Source: a virus
IMG/VR virus record: IMGVR_UViG_3300043446_004048
Coordinates: 1 to 49,487 of that record
Strand: one strand, 5' to 3'
Length of the DNA stretch: 49,487 nt
The translations under genes were made by a program, and so were the position numbers. Shown in pieces: positions 1 to 7,440 of this stretch; positions within the stretch are counted from its first letter, which is position 1, and every line of letters starts with the position of its first letter. Under the pieces are notes generated by a model, which saw only the letters and a program-made list of their open reading frames with translations, made no database searches and was not told where the DNA came from.

Positions 1-1
1 T

Positions 2-1243
2 GATACAAAAAAGAATGTTAGTTATGATGGATTGGTAATCAATTACATTACTGAAAATTATCCTTTTGTAAATATCCTGAATGTAAGAGGAACTGACGAA
101 GAAAATCTTTTTGAAGGACAGACAGTTTCTCAACTGTATCAATACTGTTTAAAGAATGATGGATATGTTTTCTATTTCCATAATAAAGGAATGAGTTCTT
201 ACGCAACTCATATACCATCTGCTCTTAAAGATTGGCGGCATTATATGCAATATTTCAATATTGAAAGATGGCAAGATTGTGTTGCTAAACTTGAAGAAGG
301 ATATGATTGTGCTGGAGTAAGTTGGATTAAGAGAGAAGATTTAGCAGGAAATATTCCAACAGAAGGTAAGAGATATATTGGAAATCATTTCTCTGGCAAT
401 TATTGGTGGGCAAGAACTGATTATATTCGCAGACTTCCAGATCCATTAAAAGTTGAAGAATATGTTCATATTCCATCAATGATGGATCATTTCAAAACAT
501 ATCGTTATGCATTTGAACTTTGGATTGGTGATGAAAATACTAAGTATTATTCATTCCATCAAAGTAAAACACATCATTATTTTGAACATTTTCCAAGAGA
601 AAAATATGTATTGTCTGATGTTCCAGTAAAAACTCCTGAAATTAGTGTTTCAACTTTAATGCAGGAAGTTGGAAGTAAAAATTTTTTCAATTGGAGAGAA
701 CATATTAAGTTTGCTCAATGGATTGTAAAAAGAAAAAATCCAGATATTGTTGTGGATTTGGGTGTTGATTATGGATATTCTACTTTTTCCTTTGGACTTC
801 CAAAAATTGGTAAAATTTATGGAATAGATAGTTTTGAAGGAGATAAACACGCTGGAGAAAGAGACACCTATAATTATGTAATGGAAACTCAGAAAAAGTT
901 GAAATTAGATCACATTACTTTTATTAAAGGATATTTTGATGAGGTAGCAAAAATTTGGGATAAACCAATTGACATTCTTCATATTGATGGTCTTCATACT
1001 TATGAAGCAATCAAGAATGATTTTGATACATGGTCAAAATTTTTGAAAAATGATGGTATAATTTTGATGCATGATACTTGTGTTCAACATGCAGATTTTG
1101 GAGTTTATAAATTCTTTGATGAGATTAAACTTCCAAAATTAAACTTTAAGGTTTCTCATGGACTGGGCGTAGTCACTACTGATACAAAATTACTGGAAGA
1201 AATTAGAACAGAATTTAAGGAGACTTTGGATGAAAGATATTAA
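2..1243 (+). CDS. Glycosyltransferase-like / SAM-dependent methyltransferase fusion, 5' end cut by window
   Basis: The reading frame is open to the left edge, so the gene starts outside the window; the TTG at 32 is not needed as a start. The N-terminal half shares the block YPFVNILNVRG, a YFHNKG/YFHSKG motif and a NYWWARTDYI-type motif with the next gene and looks like a glycosyltransferase-type domain of phage sugar clusters. The C-terminal part (from about nt 740) is a class I SAM methyltransferase of the Methyltransf_24 type: DIVVDLGVDYG glycine-rich loop, the acidic IYGIDSFEG strand, then DILHIDGLHTYEA and MHDTC. The likely role is building or methylating a glycan on the virion or host surface; the substrate is unknown. 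It overlaps the next gene by 14 nt, so the two are probably co-translated. Confidence 0.7.
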   Translation, partial: DTKKNVSYDGLVINYITENYPFVNILNVRGTDEENLFEGQTVSQLYQYCLKNDGYVFYFHNKGMSSYATHIPSALKDWRHYMQYFNIERWQDCVAKLEEGYDCAGVSWIKREDLAGNIPTEGKRYIGNHFSGNYWWARTDYIRRLPDPLKVEEYVHIPSMMDHFKTYRYAFELWIGDENTKYYSFHQSKTHHYFEHFPREKYVLSDVPVKTPEISVSTLMQEVGSKNFFNWREHIKFAQWIVKRKNPDIVVDLGVDYGYSTFSFGLPKIGKIYGIDSFEGDKHAGERDTYNYVMETQKKLKLDHITFIKGYFDEVAKIWDKPIDILHIDGLHTYEAIKNDFDTWSKFLKNDGIILMHDTCVQHADFGVYKFFDEIKLPKLNFKVSHGLGVVTTDTKLLEEIRTEFKETLDERY

Positions 1244-2927
1244 TGTATTTTACCACCTTTATATTCCAGATACTTCTGGAATGTGGGTTTGGTGGGTTGA
1301 TGAACAACTTGGCATTCTTGACAAGTCTGGTCTTTCGGAAGTTGCCAAAGTTAATATGTGCATCACCATGCCTACTGGACTGGTGGGTAGAATTAAAAGA
1401 TTTAATCATACTGATAAATTTGATCCACTAACTCAAGATTCTGAATATATTGAAAAAACATATGAAGAAACTGTTCTTGGATATATCATTCATAGGTATC
1501 CATTTGTAAATATTTTGAATGTTCGTGGAATTAACGAAGAAAATATTTACGAAGGGCAAACACTTGCACAAGTTTATGAGTATGCAAAGAAAAATGATGG
1601 ATATGTTTTCTATTTCCACAGTAAAGGAGTTTTAGATTCTTTCTTTAAGGGATTCGGAATCTTTGGTCAGGATAGAAAATGGCGTCAATACATGCAGAAG
1701 CATTGTGTAGAGAATTGGAAAGAGTGTATTAAAAAACTTGATGAAGGATATGATGCTGTAGGAACTCATTTTGATAGTAATTACTATCCTTTTGCTGGAA
1801 ACTTTTGGTGGGCAACTACAGAGCACATTAAACGATTGGAAAACCCATTAAGACCAGAACTGTATAATGCATATTATACGAAAGACAATTATAGATTTAA
1901 TTTTGAATTGTGGGTTGGAACTAAAAATCCAAAAATATATTATATTGATACTATCAATGCTGAAGAATCCGAAAAAGTTTATTTACATGCATATAACGCT
2001 ATGAAAGATCATCCAGTAACTTCTTCTGCAAATAAAGAAGTAGCACCAATTCAACAGACAAAAGAATTTTCTTCTGTTAAGGCAGAAAAGTTTAATCTGT
2101 GTCGTATTGTACCTGATAATGGATTTTATATTCACTCAAATGTTTTTCATGAGATTGAAGCAGCGATGTTCTTTACTCTTCAGAGAATGGGATATGAAGT
2201 TACAAATAGTGTAAATGAGTTTAAGACTAATGCACGAAATATTGTGTTTGGTATGCATCACTGCCCTGTGGATGTTGTAAGACACGATCTTCCAAAAGAC
2301 ACAATCATCTATTCTCTGGAGCAGATGAGAGATCAACCAGAGTGTCTTCGTTGGTGTCGCAAATATCGTGGTCTTGAAGTATGGGACTACTCCATGAGGA
2401 ATGCTGAAATTCTTCGTAAGGCAGGAGTTGAGAACATTAAACATTGTAAGATTGGTTATGTTCCTGAAATTACTTATTTTGAAAGGAATAAACCACAAGA
2501 AAGAGATATTGATATTCTTTTTTATGGATCTCCTTCTCCGAGAAGAGTTCAAATTTTAGAACCATTTGATAAAGATCCAAACATTAACTTTGTTCATGTT
2601 CAGAGCACATATGGTGATGATAGAGATGCTTACATCAAAAGAGCAAAATTAGTGATTAATTTGCACAATAATGATAATAAGATCTTTGAAATGGTTCGTG
2701 TAAGTCATTTGATTCAAAACAAAGTCCCAGTTCTCTCTGAAAGAAATCCAGATACTGACTTTCCATCTTATATGGAAGGTACAGTTTATACTGCACCTTA
2801 TCATGAGTTTGTAAAAACTGCATATGAACTTCTTAAAAATCCAGCACAAATCGATAGAGATGCTGAAAATGCATTAGAGGCATTCAAAAAATCTCCTATG
2901 GAAAACTTCTTAAAAGAGGTATTGTGA
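1230..2927 (+). CDS. Two-domain glycosyltransferase
   Basis: 565 residues. Residues about 75-245 repeat the N-terminal domain of the previous gene (PFVNILNVRG, YFHSKG, a GNFWWATTEHIKRL motif), indicating a tandem duplication. The C-terminal half (about 290-565) reads as a GT-B-like transferase: YSLEQMRDQPECL, a DILFYGSPSPRR strand, then an AKLVINLHNND and EMVRVSHLIQNKVPVLSE block typical of the nucleotide-sugar-binding half of GT4/GT1-like enzymes in phage and bacterial surface clusters. It lies inside a three-gene sugar-transfer run with overlapping ends, so it probably acts in the same pathway. No signal peptide or membrane segment is visible. The acceptor and sugar cannot be read from the sequence. 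Confidence 0.65.
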   Translation: MKDINVFYHLYIPDTSGMWVWWVDEQLGILDKSGLSEVAKVNMCITMPTGLVGRIKRFNHTDKFDPLTQDSEYIEKTYEETVLGYIIHRYPFVNILNVRGINEENIYEGQTLAQVYEYAKKNDGYVFYFHSKGVLDSFFKGFGIFGQDRKWRQYMQKHCVENWKECIKKLDEGYDAVGTHFDSNYYPFAGNFWWATTEHIKRLENPLRPELYNAYYTKDNYRFNFELWVGTKNPKIYYIDTINAEESEKVYLHAYNAMKDHPVTSSANKEVAPIQQTKEFSSVKAEKFNLCRIVPDNGFYIHSNVFHEIEAAMFFTLQRMGYEVTNSVNEFKTNARNIVFGMHHCPVDVVRHDLPKDTIIYSLEQMRDQPECLRWCRKYRGLEVWDYSMRNAEILRKAGVENIKHCKIGYVPEITYFERNKPQERDIDILFYGSPSPRRVQILEPFDKDPNINFVHVQSTYGDDRDAYIKRAKLVINLHNNDNKIFEMVRVSHLIQNKVPVLSERNPDTDFPSYMEGTVYTAPYHEFVKTAYELLKNPAQIDRDAENALEAFKKSPMENFLKEVL

Positions 2928-4774
2928 TGAAAGTTATTGATGGATTTTCATTTTTTAATGAGTTTGATATTCTCATGTTAAGACTTGAATATCTTAGAGA
3001 TATTGTAGATTATTTTGTAATATCTGAGTGTAGTTATACACATGCTGGAAATCCAAAACCTTATTACTTGGATGACGTGATTGATCGGTTTGATGATGAT
3101 CTGAAAAAGAAAATTATCAATGTTCGTTATGAACCAGATATTAGTGGATATGATTTCTCTAATCGTGATGAATGTAATTTTGAATCTGGTTTCTGGAAAA
3201 TTGAAAGAGGTCAAAGAGAACATATTACTCAAGCAGTTAAACAATTCTCGTCAGATGACTTGTTTATGGTAAGTGATGCTGATGAAATTCCTAGAGTCGA
3301 AGCAATTGAATATCTAAAAAAACAACAAATTCAAAAGGATTTTGCTGCCACATCAAATTGTGAGTTGTTTTATTATAATTTTAATACTTTTTATAATATT
3401 AGATGGGGTGGAACTGTATTCACAACAGTTGCAAATGCAATTGAAAATGGGTGTAATTTTCTTAGAGATCATTCATACGAATTCCCTTTTGTTGAAAAAG
3501 GCGGATGGCACTTTTCTTATTTTGGAAATCCAGAAAGAATTAGAACCAAATTGCAATCCTTCGCTCATCAAGAATTTAATAAAGATGCTATAATTAATGA
3601 TGATAATATTCTAGATGCGATTGCATCAAAGAAAGATTTATTTGGAAGAAATGAAAACTTCCAACACTACCAATTTAATAATTTTCCAGAAGATTTAAGA
3701 AAAGTAATTAGTAAAATATTTCCAAAGGAGTATTACGAAATGTCTGAACCTGAAGTTGTGACAAAACCACAATACTTACATAATAATATGCCTCCTCTTT
3801 TGGAAGCATCATTAAATCCTGATGGTACTGGTGGCACAGAGATTATGGGTCGTGCCTGGCAGGATTTAGTTCTTCCTGCTGCTCCTGACCTTGCTGATTG
3901 GCACTGGTGTGTAATTCCTGGTGACAATGTAATTGCACCTGATAGTTCAAATATTGTGTGGTTGCATCCTCATCATAGAGAGCCTGGTCTTGAGCAATTG
4001 ATGGATAAACAATTTCAAAAACATTTCAAGGCATATGTCTTTGTTTCTGATTGGCAATATGAAAGATTTGGTGAAAGATTTCAACTTCCAATGGAAAAAT
4101 GTTATGTCTTAAAAAATGCTATTCATCCATTTGAACCTCATAAAAAACCAGAAGGAAAACTTCAACTGATGTTCCATCCGAATCCAATTCGTGGTTTGGA
4201 TATTCTTTTGGATGCGATTAAACTTCTTCCAGAAGAAGACTTTGATCTTCATATTTTTCATGAGATTGATCCTGATGAAAGAAAAAAACAATATGCCGAA
4301 GGGTTGCAGACTTATGAATATTCTCATGTTGAACCACAAGAAGAGCAGTTCCTTCGTTATTGTTTAAGTCTTGCTGTAAATGATAAGAGAGTTGTTCGTC
4401 ATACTCGTACAAATAACTCTAAGATTCGTGAGCAACTTAAGAATACTCATATCTTTGCCTATCCTTCTTATTTTGAAGAAACCTCTTGTATTTGTATGAT
4501 TGAAGCACTTGCTGCTGGATGCTCAGTGGTTGCTAGTAATCTTGCTGCACTTCCTGAAACTTCTTTAGGATTTGCTCGTCTATATGGATATATTCCTGAT
4601 CGCCAGAAGCATGTTGAAAGATTCGCCAGAGAATTGAAAAAAACAATCATCGAATATCGTGAGGGTAAATTTGACAATACTCTTCAGGTTGAAGTGACAA
4701 ATAAATATTACAGTTGGGAAACCCGAGTTCAAGATTGGGTTCAATTTTCGAAAGAACTTTGGAGAAAAGGTTGA
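2927..4774 (+). CDS. GT17-type plus GT4-type glycosyltransferase fusion
   Basis: The ATG at 2927 overlaps the previous TGA (TGATG), so it is preferred over the GTG three bases earlier. Residues 1-270 match the GT17 family (beta-1,4-N-acetylglucosaminyltransferase-like): start MKVIDGFSFFNEFDIL, an ECSYTHAGNPKP block, and an SDADEIPR motif near residue 116 that supplies the expected acidic metal site. Residues from about 273 are a GT4-like GT-B enzyme: GGTEIMGRAW, VWLHPHHREPG, VFVSDWQ, FHPNPIRGLD, and SYFEETSCICMIEALAAGCSVVAS, the usual donor-binding EX7E region. An internal ATG at 3740 with a good Shine-Dalgarno sequence marks the domain joint. It most likely modifies a surface or virion glycan; substrates are unknown. 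Confidence 0.75.
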   Translation: MKVIDGFSFFNEFDILMLRLEYLRDIVDYFVISECSYTHAGNPKPYYLDDVIDRFDDDLKKKIINVRYEPDISGYDFSNRDECNFESGFWKIERGQREHITQAVKQFSSDDLFMVSDADEIPRVEAIEYLKKQQIQKDFAATSNCELFYYNFNTFYNIRWGGTVFTTVANAIENGCNFLRDHSYEFPFVEKGGWHFSYFGNPERIRTKLQSFAHQEFNKDAIINDDNILDAIASKKDLFGRNENFQHYQFNNFPEDLRKVISKIFPKEYYEMSEPEVVTKPQYLHNNMPPLLEASLNPDGTGGTEIMGRAWQDLVLPAAPDLADWHWCVIPGDNVIAPDSSNIVWLHPHHREPGLEQLMDKQFQKHFKAYVFVSDWQYERFGERFQLPMEKCYVLKNAIHPFEPHKKPEGKLQLMFHPNPIRGLDILLDAIKLLPEEDFDLHIFHEIDPDERKKQYAEGLQTYEYSHVEPQEEQFLRYCLSLAVNDKRVVRHTRTNNSKIREQLKNTHIFAYPSYFEETSCICMIEALAAGCSVVASNLAALPETSLGFARLYGYIPDRQKHVERFARELKKTIIEYREGKFDNTLQVEVTNKYYSWETRVQDWVQFSKELWRKG

Positions 4775-4996
4775 ATGGAAACAACTCAAATACTTACAAT
4801 GCCTTTGATGCATGTTTATCACTTGACTTATGATGGTGCGAATACTGGGCATACTCTTGAAGAAGTGACAGAACTTATGAAAGAATACGGACCTGAGCAT
4901 CAAATTGAAATCGTGGTGACTACAACTATTTCTGAACCTCCAGCAGGAGAACAAATCATTGATGTTACTCCAGAAGAGATTTCAACAGAGGCTTGA
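4775..4996 (+). CDS. Small hypothetical protein
   Basis: 73 residues, starting directly after the previous stop (TGA then ATG), so probably translated by coupling. It has no recognised motif. It is acidic at the C-terminal end (IIDVTPEEISTEA) and contains a TLEEVTELMKEYGPEH helix-like stretch; no membrane segment is seen. Its TGA stop (4994-4996) lies inside the -35 box of the following promoter, which supports the frame being real and marks the end of the sugar-transfer operon. Function unknown. Confidence 0.55.
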   Translation: METTQILTMPLMHVYHLTYDGANTGHTLEEVTELMKEYGPEHQIEIVVTTTISEPPAGEQIIDVTPEEISTEA

Positions 4997-5021
4997 CACT
5001 TGACTCAAAATCCCTTATAAT
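4993..5021 (+). promoter_or_regulatory. Consensus sigma70-type promoter
   Basis: TTGACA at 4993-4998 and TATAAT at 5016-5021 with a 17-base spacer, a perfect host consensus. The stop codon of the preceding gene is embedded in the -35 box. The predicted start is near 5028. Confidence 0.85.
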
Positions 5022-5027
5022 ATTCAA

Positions 5028-5127
5028 GTCTTCAACATCCTTGTATCTTTGGGAATGAAGACCCTCTCTGTGGTGGGAGAGGTGAGTTGGTGGTTACTCA
5101 GGGGGGTTTTATACCCTCCTTTTTTCT
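5028..5127 (+). ncRNA. Candidate short early transcript (small RNA or leader)
   Basis: From the start expected for the promoter at 4993-5021 to the terminator ending near 5126 is only about 100 nt, with no convincing gene. It contains a hairpin with CCTCTC pairing to GAGAGG (about 5063-5082) followed by the terminator hairpin. Either it is a small phage RNA or an attenuated leader upstream of glutaredoxin. The inference rests on promoter and terminator spacing only. Confidence 0.45.
5099..5127 (+). terminator. Rho-independent terminator
   Basis: An AGGGGGGT arm pairs with ACCCTCCT (one G-U pair) across a short AT loop, followed by TTTTTTC. It separates the host-type promoter at 4993 from glutaredoxin. 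Confidence 0.75.
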
Positions 5128-5146
5128 TATATAAATTATTATAAAT
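5128..5146 (+). promoter_or_regulatory. T4-type late promoter(s) for glutaredoxin
   Basis: TATATAAAT (5128-5136) and TTATAAAT (5139-5146) resemble the late box TATAAATA and sit just downstream of the terminator and 12-30 nt before the glutaredoxin ATG. Confidence 0.45.
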
Positions 5147-5157
5147 CTTTAACAATT

Positions 5158-5394
5158 ATGAATTTTACAGTTTATTCAAAAGAAGATTGCCCCTATTGCT
5201 ACAAGGTCAAACAAGTTCTTGAGTTGACAGGAAGTAAGTTTGTGGTTTATAATCTTAATGAACATTTTACCAAAGATGAGTTTTATGCCGAATTTGGTGA
5301 AGGCTCTACCTTTCCCCAAGTATTATGCGATGATGTAAAACTTGGCGGATGTACTGATACAGTTAAATATCTCAAAGAGAAGCAAATTGTCTGA
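5158..5394 (+). CDS. grx: Glutaredoxin
   Basis: 78 residues, the usual length of a phage or bacterial single-domain glutaredoxin. The active site CPYC is at residues 11-14, followed by a TFPQVL block with the cis-proline and a GGCTDTVKYL helix that binds glutathione. It is a cytoplasmic thiol-disulfide oxidoreductase and in T4-like phages can supply electrons to ribonucleotide reductase. An upstream terminator and late-promoter-like boxes suggest it has its own transcription unit start. Confidence 0.93.
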   Translation: MNFTVYSKEDCPYCYKVKQVLELTGSKFVVYNLNEHFTKDEFYAEFGEGSTFPQVLCDDVKLGGCTDTVKYLKEKQIV

Positions 5395-5401
5395 TTCAAA
5401 C

Positions 5402-5520
5402 CTAAATAAAAGGGAAGACCACGGAATGAATCGTGGTGTTGAACTCATACTTAATGGAGGAAAAAGAAAGCAGACCAAACCATTCCACATCATCTTTGAG
5501 AAGATGGTTTGCTTTCTCAA
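5402..5520 (+). promoter_or_regulatory. Late promoter and structured leader upstream of 5592 gene
   Basis: CTAAATA at 5402-5408 matches the cyanophage late box. The following leader of about 180 nt has a perfect hairpin ACCACG / CGTGGT (5418-5437) and a longer one with CAAACCAT (5476-5483) pairing to ATGGTTTG (5504-5511), extended by GAAAG / CTTTC and an inner ATCTT / AAGAT helix. No good gene lies in this gap, so a structured 5' leader is likely. Confidence 0.5.
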
Positions 5521-5591
5521 TCGAGAGACTACCATCTATTTTGAGTTTTCCTTTATAACAAGGAAAAAAGTAGTTTCCCGGAGAGAAAGAA

Positions 5592-5816
5592 ATGTTGGCA
5601 ATTAGTCTAGTATTCGGTTCGTTTCTAACCGTTTTATTTCTTATAGTGGGACTTATAGGTGGTTGGGTGGCAAGAGAATATATGATGAATTATAGAGAGA
5701 TTCCTAGACCTCATCCTGAGATGTTTGATAATCAAGGAAATCTTATTCCTGACGAAGTAATTGCATTTAATTTTGAAAACTATGACTACGACGACACAGA
5801 AGAAGACGACGAGTAA
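5592..5816 (+). CDS. Small membrane protein, conserved cyanophage type
   Basis: 74 residues with a purine-rich ribosome-binding site (GGAGAGAAAG) before the ATG. Residues about 4-26 form one hydrophobic segment (SLVFGSFLTVLFLIVGLIGG), then a positively charged turn and a very acidic tail ending in DDTEEDDE, which suggests an N-terminal anchor with a cytoplasmic acidic tail. Its 3' end overlaps the next gene by 35 nt. Function unknown. Confidence 0.7.
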   Translation: MLAISLVFGSFLTVLFLIVGLIGGWVAREYMMNYREIPRPHPEMFDNQGNLIPDEVIAFNFENYDYDDTEEDDE

Positions 5817-6387
5817 AGCGAAAACTGTAGTGGCAAAAGAACCTGCAGTTATTCCCGATTTACCTAAAAATCCTTTTGCATTTGAAGTTCTGGACCTCGT
5901 ATCCAGACAGCGTTCGAATGTAAAAAAGGTAGAAATTCTTAAAAAATATGAGCATCCCTCTCTCAAAGCAATTTTTATTTGGAATTTTGATGAGAGTGTA
6001 ATTTCCATGCTTCCAGATGGACCTGTTCCTTATTCTGGATATTCCGAACAAACTTCTTACAGTGGTTCTCTGAGTACGAAAATCACTGAAGATATTCGTA
6101 GGATGCATGAGACTGGATCATTTTCTATGGGAATTAATGATTCTCAACAACGTACTACGATTCGTAAAGAGTTCAAGAACTTTTATCACTTCATTAAAGG
6201 TGGTAATGATGGTCTCAACAACATTCGTAGAGAATCAATGTTCATTAGTATTCTTGAAGGTTTGCATCCTCTTGAAGCAGAGATTATTTGTCTGATAAAA
6301 GATAAGCAACTTCAGACAAAATATAAGATTACAAAAGAAATTGTTTCAGAAGCTTACCCAGATATTACTTGGGGAGGACGTTCCTGA
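5782..6387 (+). CDS. Conserved cyanophage protein (DUF6433-like)
   Basis: 201 residues from the ATG at 5782; an in-frame TTG at 5761 is possible but less likely. The N-terminal 25 residues are Thr/Lys-rich and look disordered. The rest is a compact domain with PFAFEVLDLVSRQRSNVKKVEILKKYEH and a C-terminal EGLHPLEAEIICLIKDKQLQ stretch. It resembles a family widespread in T4-like cyanophages, for which I know no proven function. The C-terminal helical part has the look of a transcription- or DNA-associated factor, but that is only an impression. Confidence 0.6.
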   Translation: MTTTTQKKTTSKAKTVVAKEPAVIPDLPKNPFAFEVLDLVSRQRSNVKKVEILKKYEHPSLKAIFIWNFDESVISMLPDGPVPYSGYSEQTSYSGSLSTKITEDIRRMHETGSFSMGINDSQQRTTIRKEFKNFYHFIKGGNDGLNNIRRESMFISILEGLHPLEAEIICLIKDKQLQTKYKITKEIVSEAYPDITWGGRS

Positions 6388-6414
6388 AAAATAAAACTAA
6401 TTGAAATTATTAAT

Positions 6415-6786
6415 ATGGAAAAAAATATTAAAGAAAGAAAGATGTCTACAGAAAAGACTAGGGCATCCGAAAAGGATAAAAATGAAACTTGGACCCTACA
6501 AGAAAGAGAATCATTAAGGTCTCGTTACGGATGTGAGATATTAAAACATAATTGTACCTTAGAAGAAGCAAAAGTTACTGATGTTCCTAAAGATGCATAC
6601 ATCGTAACTTATGTCATGGACGGTAAGATTTGTTATGACCTTACCAGATCTGGTAAGAAAGTTAATCTTTTTGATATGTATTATGATAGTATGGGTGATG
6701 TGATTCGTAGTATTGAATGGGGATATGGTAAAATCAATCCGAAACTTTGGGGTTACGAAGCACCCAAAACCAAAAAGAGAAAGTGA
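6415..6786 (+). CDS. Hypothetical protein
   Basis: Up to 123 residues. An ATG at 6442 (MSTEKTRASEKDK) has a better purine-rich site (GAAAGAAAG) and may be the true start, giving 114 residues. The N-terminus is highly charged; the core contains WTLQERESLRSRYGCEILKH and an AYIVTYVMDGKICYDLTRSGKK beta-rich stretch, and the end is basic (PKTKKRK). I recognise no family. The basic tail could contact nucleic acid. It is followed by the intergenic region that carries the riboswitch cassette. Confidence 0.55.
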   Translation: MEKNIKERKMSTEKTRASEKDKNETWTLQERESLRSRYGCEILKHNCTLEEAKVTDVPKDAYIVTYVMDGKICYDLTRSGKKVNLFDMYYDSMGDVIRSIEWGYGKINPKLWGYEAPKTKKRK

Positions 6787-6872
6787 TTTCTAAAATAGTC
6801 GAAAAAAAATCGCCCAAAATTTTCTCACGCGAAGGTTTTTAAAATTGTATCAAACATTACAAAATTAATTAA

Positions 6873-6879
6873 CTAAATA
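6873..6879 (+). promoter_or_regulatory. Late promoter of riboswitch cassette
   Basis: CTAAATA matches the late box. The expected start, about 6-7 bases downstream, falls exactly at the first arm of the aptamer (6886). Confidence 0.55.
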
Positions 6880-6883
6880 ATCG

Positions 6884-6930
6884 AACGTTCACCCGTATGG
6901 GCGGAAGTAGGAATACCGAAGGAACGCACC
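6884..6930 (+). ncRNA. Glutamine riboswitch (glnA / Downstream-peptide RNA class)
   Basis: The sequence shows the hallmarks of this aptamer class, known from cyanobacteria and cyanophages to bind L-glutamine. Helix P1 is CGTTC (6886-6890) with GAACG (6922-6926). Helix P2 is CCC (6892-6894) with GGG (6899-6901). The conserved GCGGAAGTAGG runs 6901-6911, and ACCGAAGGAACGC runs 6915-6927. It lies 30 nt ahead of a small ORF with a strong ribosome-binding site, the arrangement that gave the Downstream-peptide motif its name. Assignment is by recalled consensus, not by covariance search. Confidence 0.85.
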
Positions 6931-6956
6931 AATACCAAAAGTAAAGGAGCACTCCA

Positions 6957-7055
6957 ATGAAAATCAAAAACAACTGGCAACTTATTTTAATTAAACAACA
7001 AAAAGAAAAAGAACAGCGCAAACATCAAGCAAAACTAGCGATGGCGATGCGCTGA
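6957..7055 (+). CDS. 32-residue basic peptide under riboswitch control
   Basis: The ATG at 6957 has a strong Shine-Dalgarno AAAGGAG (6943-6949) seven bases upstream. The peptide is almost entirely polar and positively charged (about seven Lys, two Arg, one His, against three Glu), with a KQQKEKEQRKHQAK helix, and is predicted to be a single basic helix. It is encoded between the riboswitch and a perfect terminator, so it is the only product of the unit. Cyanobacterial glutamine aptamers of this class can control the small basic inhibitors of glutamine synthetase (IF7/IF17). A similar role here is a hypothesis only. Confidence 0.8.
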   Translation: MKIKNNWQLILIKQQKEKEQRKHQAKLAMAMR

Positions 7056-7061
7056 TATTCT

Positions 7062-7087
7062 GGAGGGGTTGATCCCCTCCTTTTTTT
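7062..7087 (+). terminator. Rho-independent terminator
   Basis: A perfect seven-pair stem GGAGGGG (7062-7068) / CCCCTCC (7074-7080), five-base loop, and seven T. It closes the riboswitch-peptide unit. Confidence 0.92.
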
Positions 7088-7118
7088 ATGCTAAAATGAA
7101 TTGAAAGAATTATATCCT

Positions 7119-7280
7119 ATGGACAAAGACAAACTGAAACTGATTGTTCGAAACATGGAACTTCTTGTGGATTCTTTAAAAGCAGAAATTTATTCTGATG
7201 TGGATGCTTATAAGGCACCAACAAGAACTATTACAGACTACGATGAAATTTTTGAGGATGATGGTGGGTATGCCGACTGA
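7119..7280 (+). CDS. Small conserved cyanophage protein
   Basis: 53 residues beginning MDKDKLKLIVRNMELLVDSL, a likely amphipathic helix, then a TRTITDYDEIFEDDG acidic tail. No membrane segment and no known domain. The start is chosen because it gives the whole open frame after the terminator, and the TGA overlaps the next gene. It forms a small operon with the two following genes up to thyX. Function unknown. Confidence 0.65.
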   Translation: MDKDKLKLIVRNMELLVDSLKAEIYSDVDAYKAPTRTITDYDEIFEDDGGYAD

Positions 7281-7440
7281 CAGAGCAAGAAAAATGATGA
7301 AATTGCTTCGTAGATTAATTAAACAAGAACACTTGTATAGTTCCGAGCAATTGATTCAAATGAAATCTCAACTTAGAATTTTGGAAAAAGAACTTGCACA
7401 AATTGAAGTAAAAACATCAAAAGGATTTGGAAAAAAATGA
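7261..7440 (+). CDS. Small coiled-coil protein
   Basis: 59 residues from ATG 7261 (GAGG seven bases upstream); ATG 7270 (MPTDRARKMM) is an alternative start. The N-terminal part of the longer open frame back to 7198 overlaps the previous gene and is not likely to be used. The sequence is basic and strongly helical, with heptad-like spacing in LIQMKSQLRILEKELAQIE, suggesting a short coiled coil. The stop overlaps the thyX start (ATGA at 7437). Function unknown. Confidence 0.65.
   Translation: MVGMPTDRARKMMKLLRRLIKQEHLYSSEQLIQMKSQLRILEKELAQIEVKTSKGFGKK

Noticed and set aside
5055-5144. 29-codon ORF across the small-RNA region
   Set aside because: No spaced Shine-Dalgarno, and it reads straight through the terminator hairpin; RNA features explain the region better.
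5342-5605. 87-residue open frame overlapping glutaredoxin
   Set aside because: It starts inside glutaredoxin in another frame and spans the hairpin-rich leader; its composition does not look like a protein.
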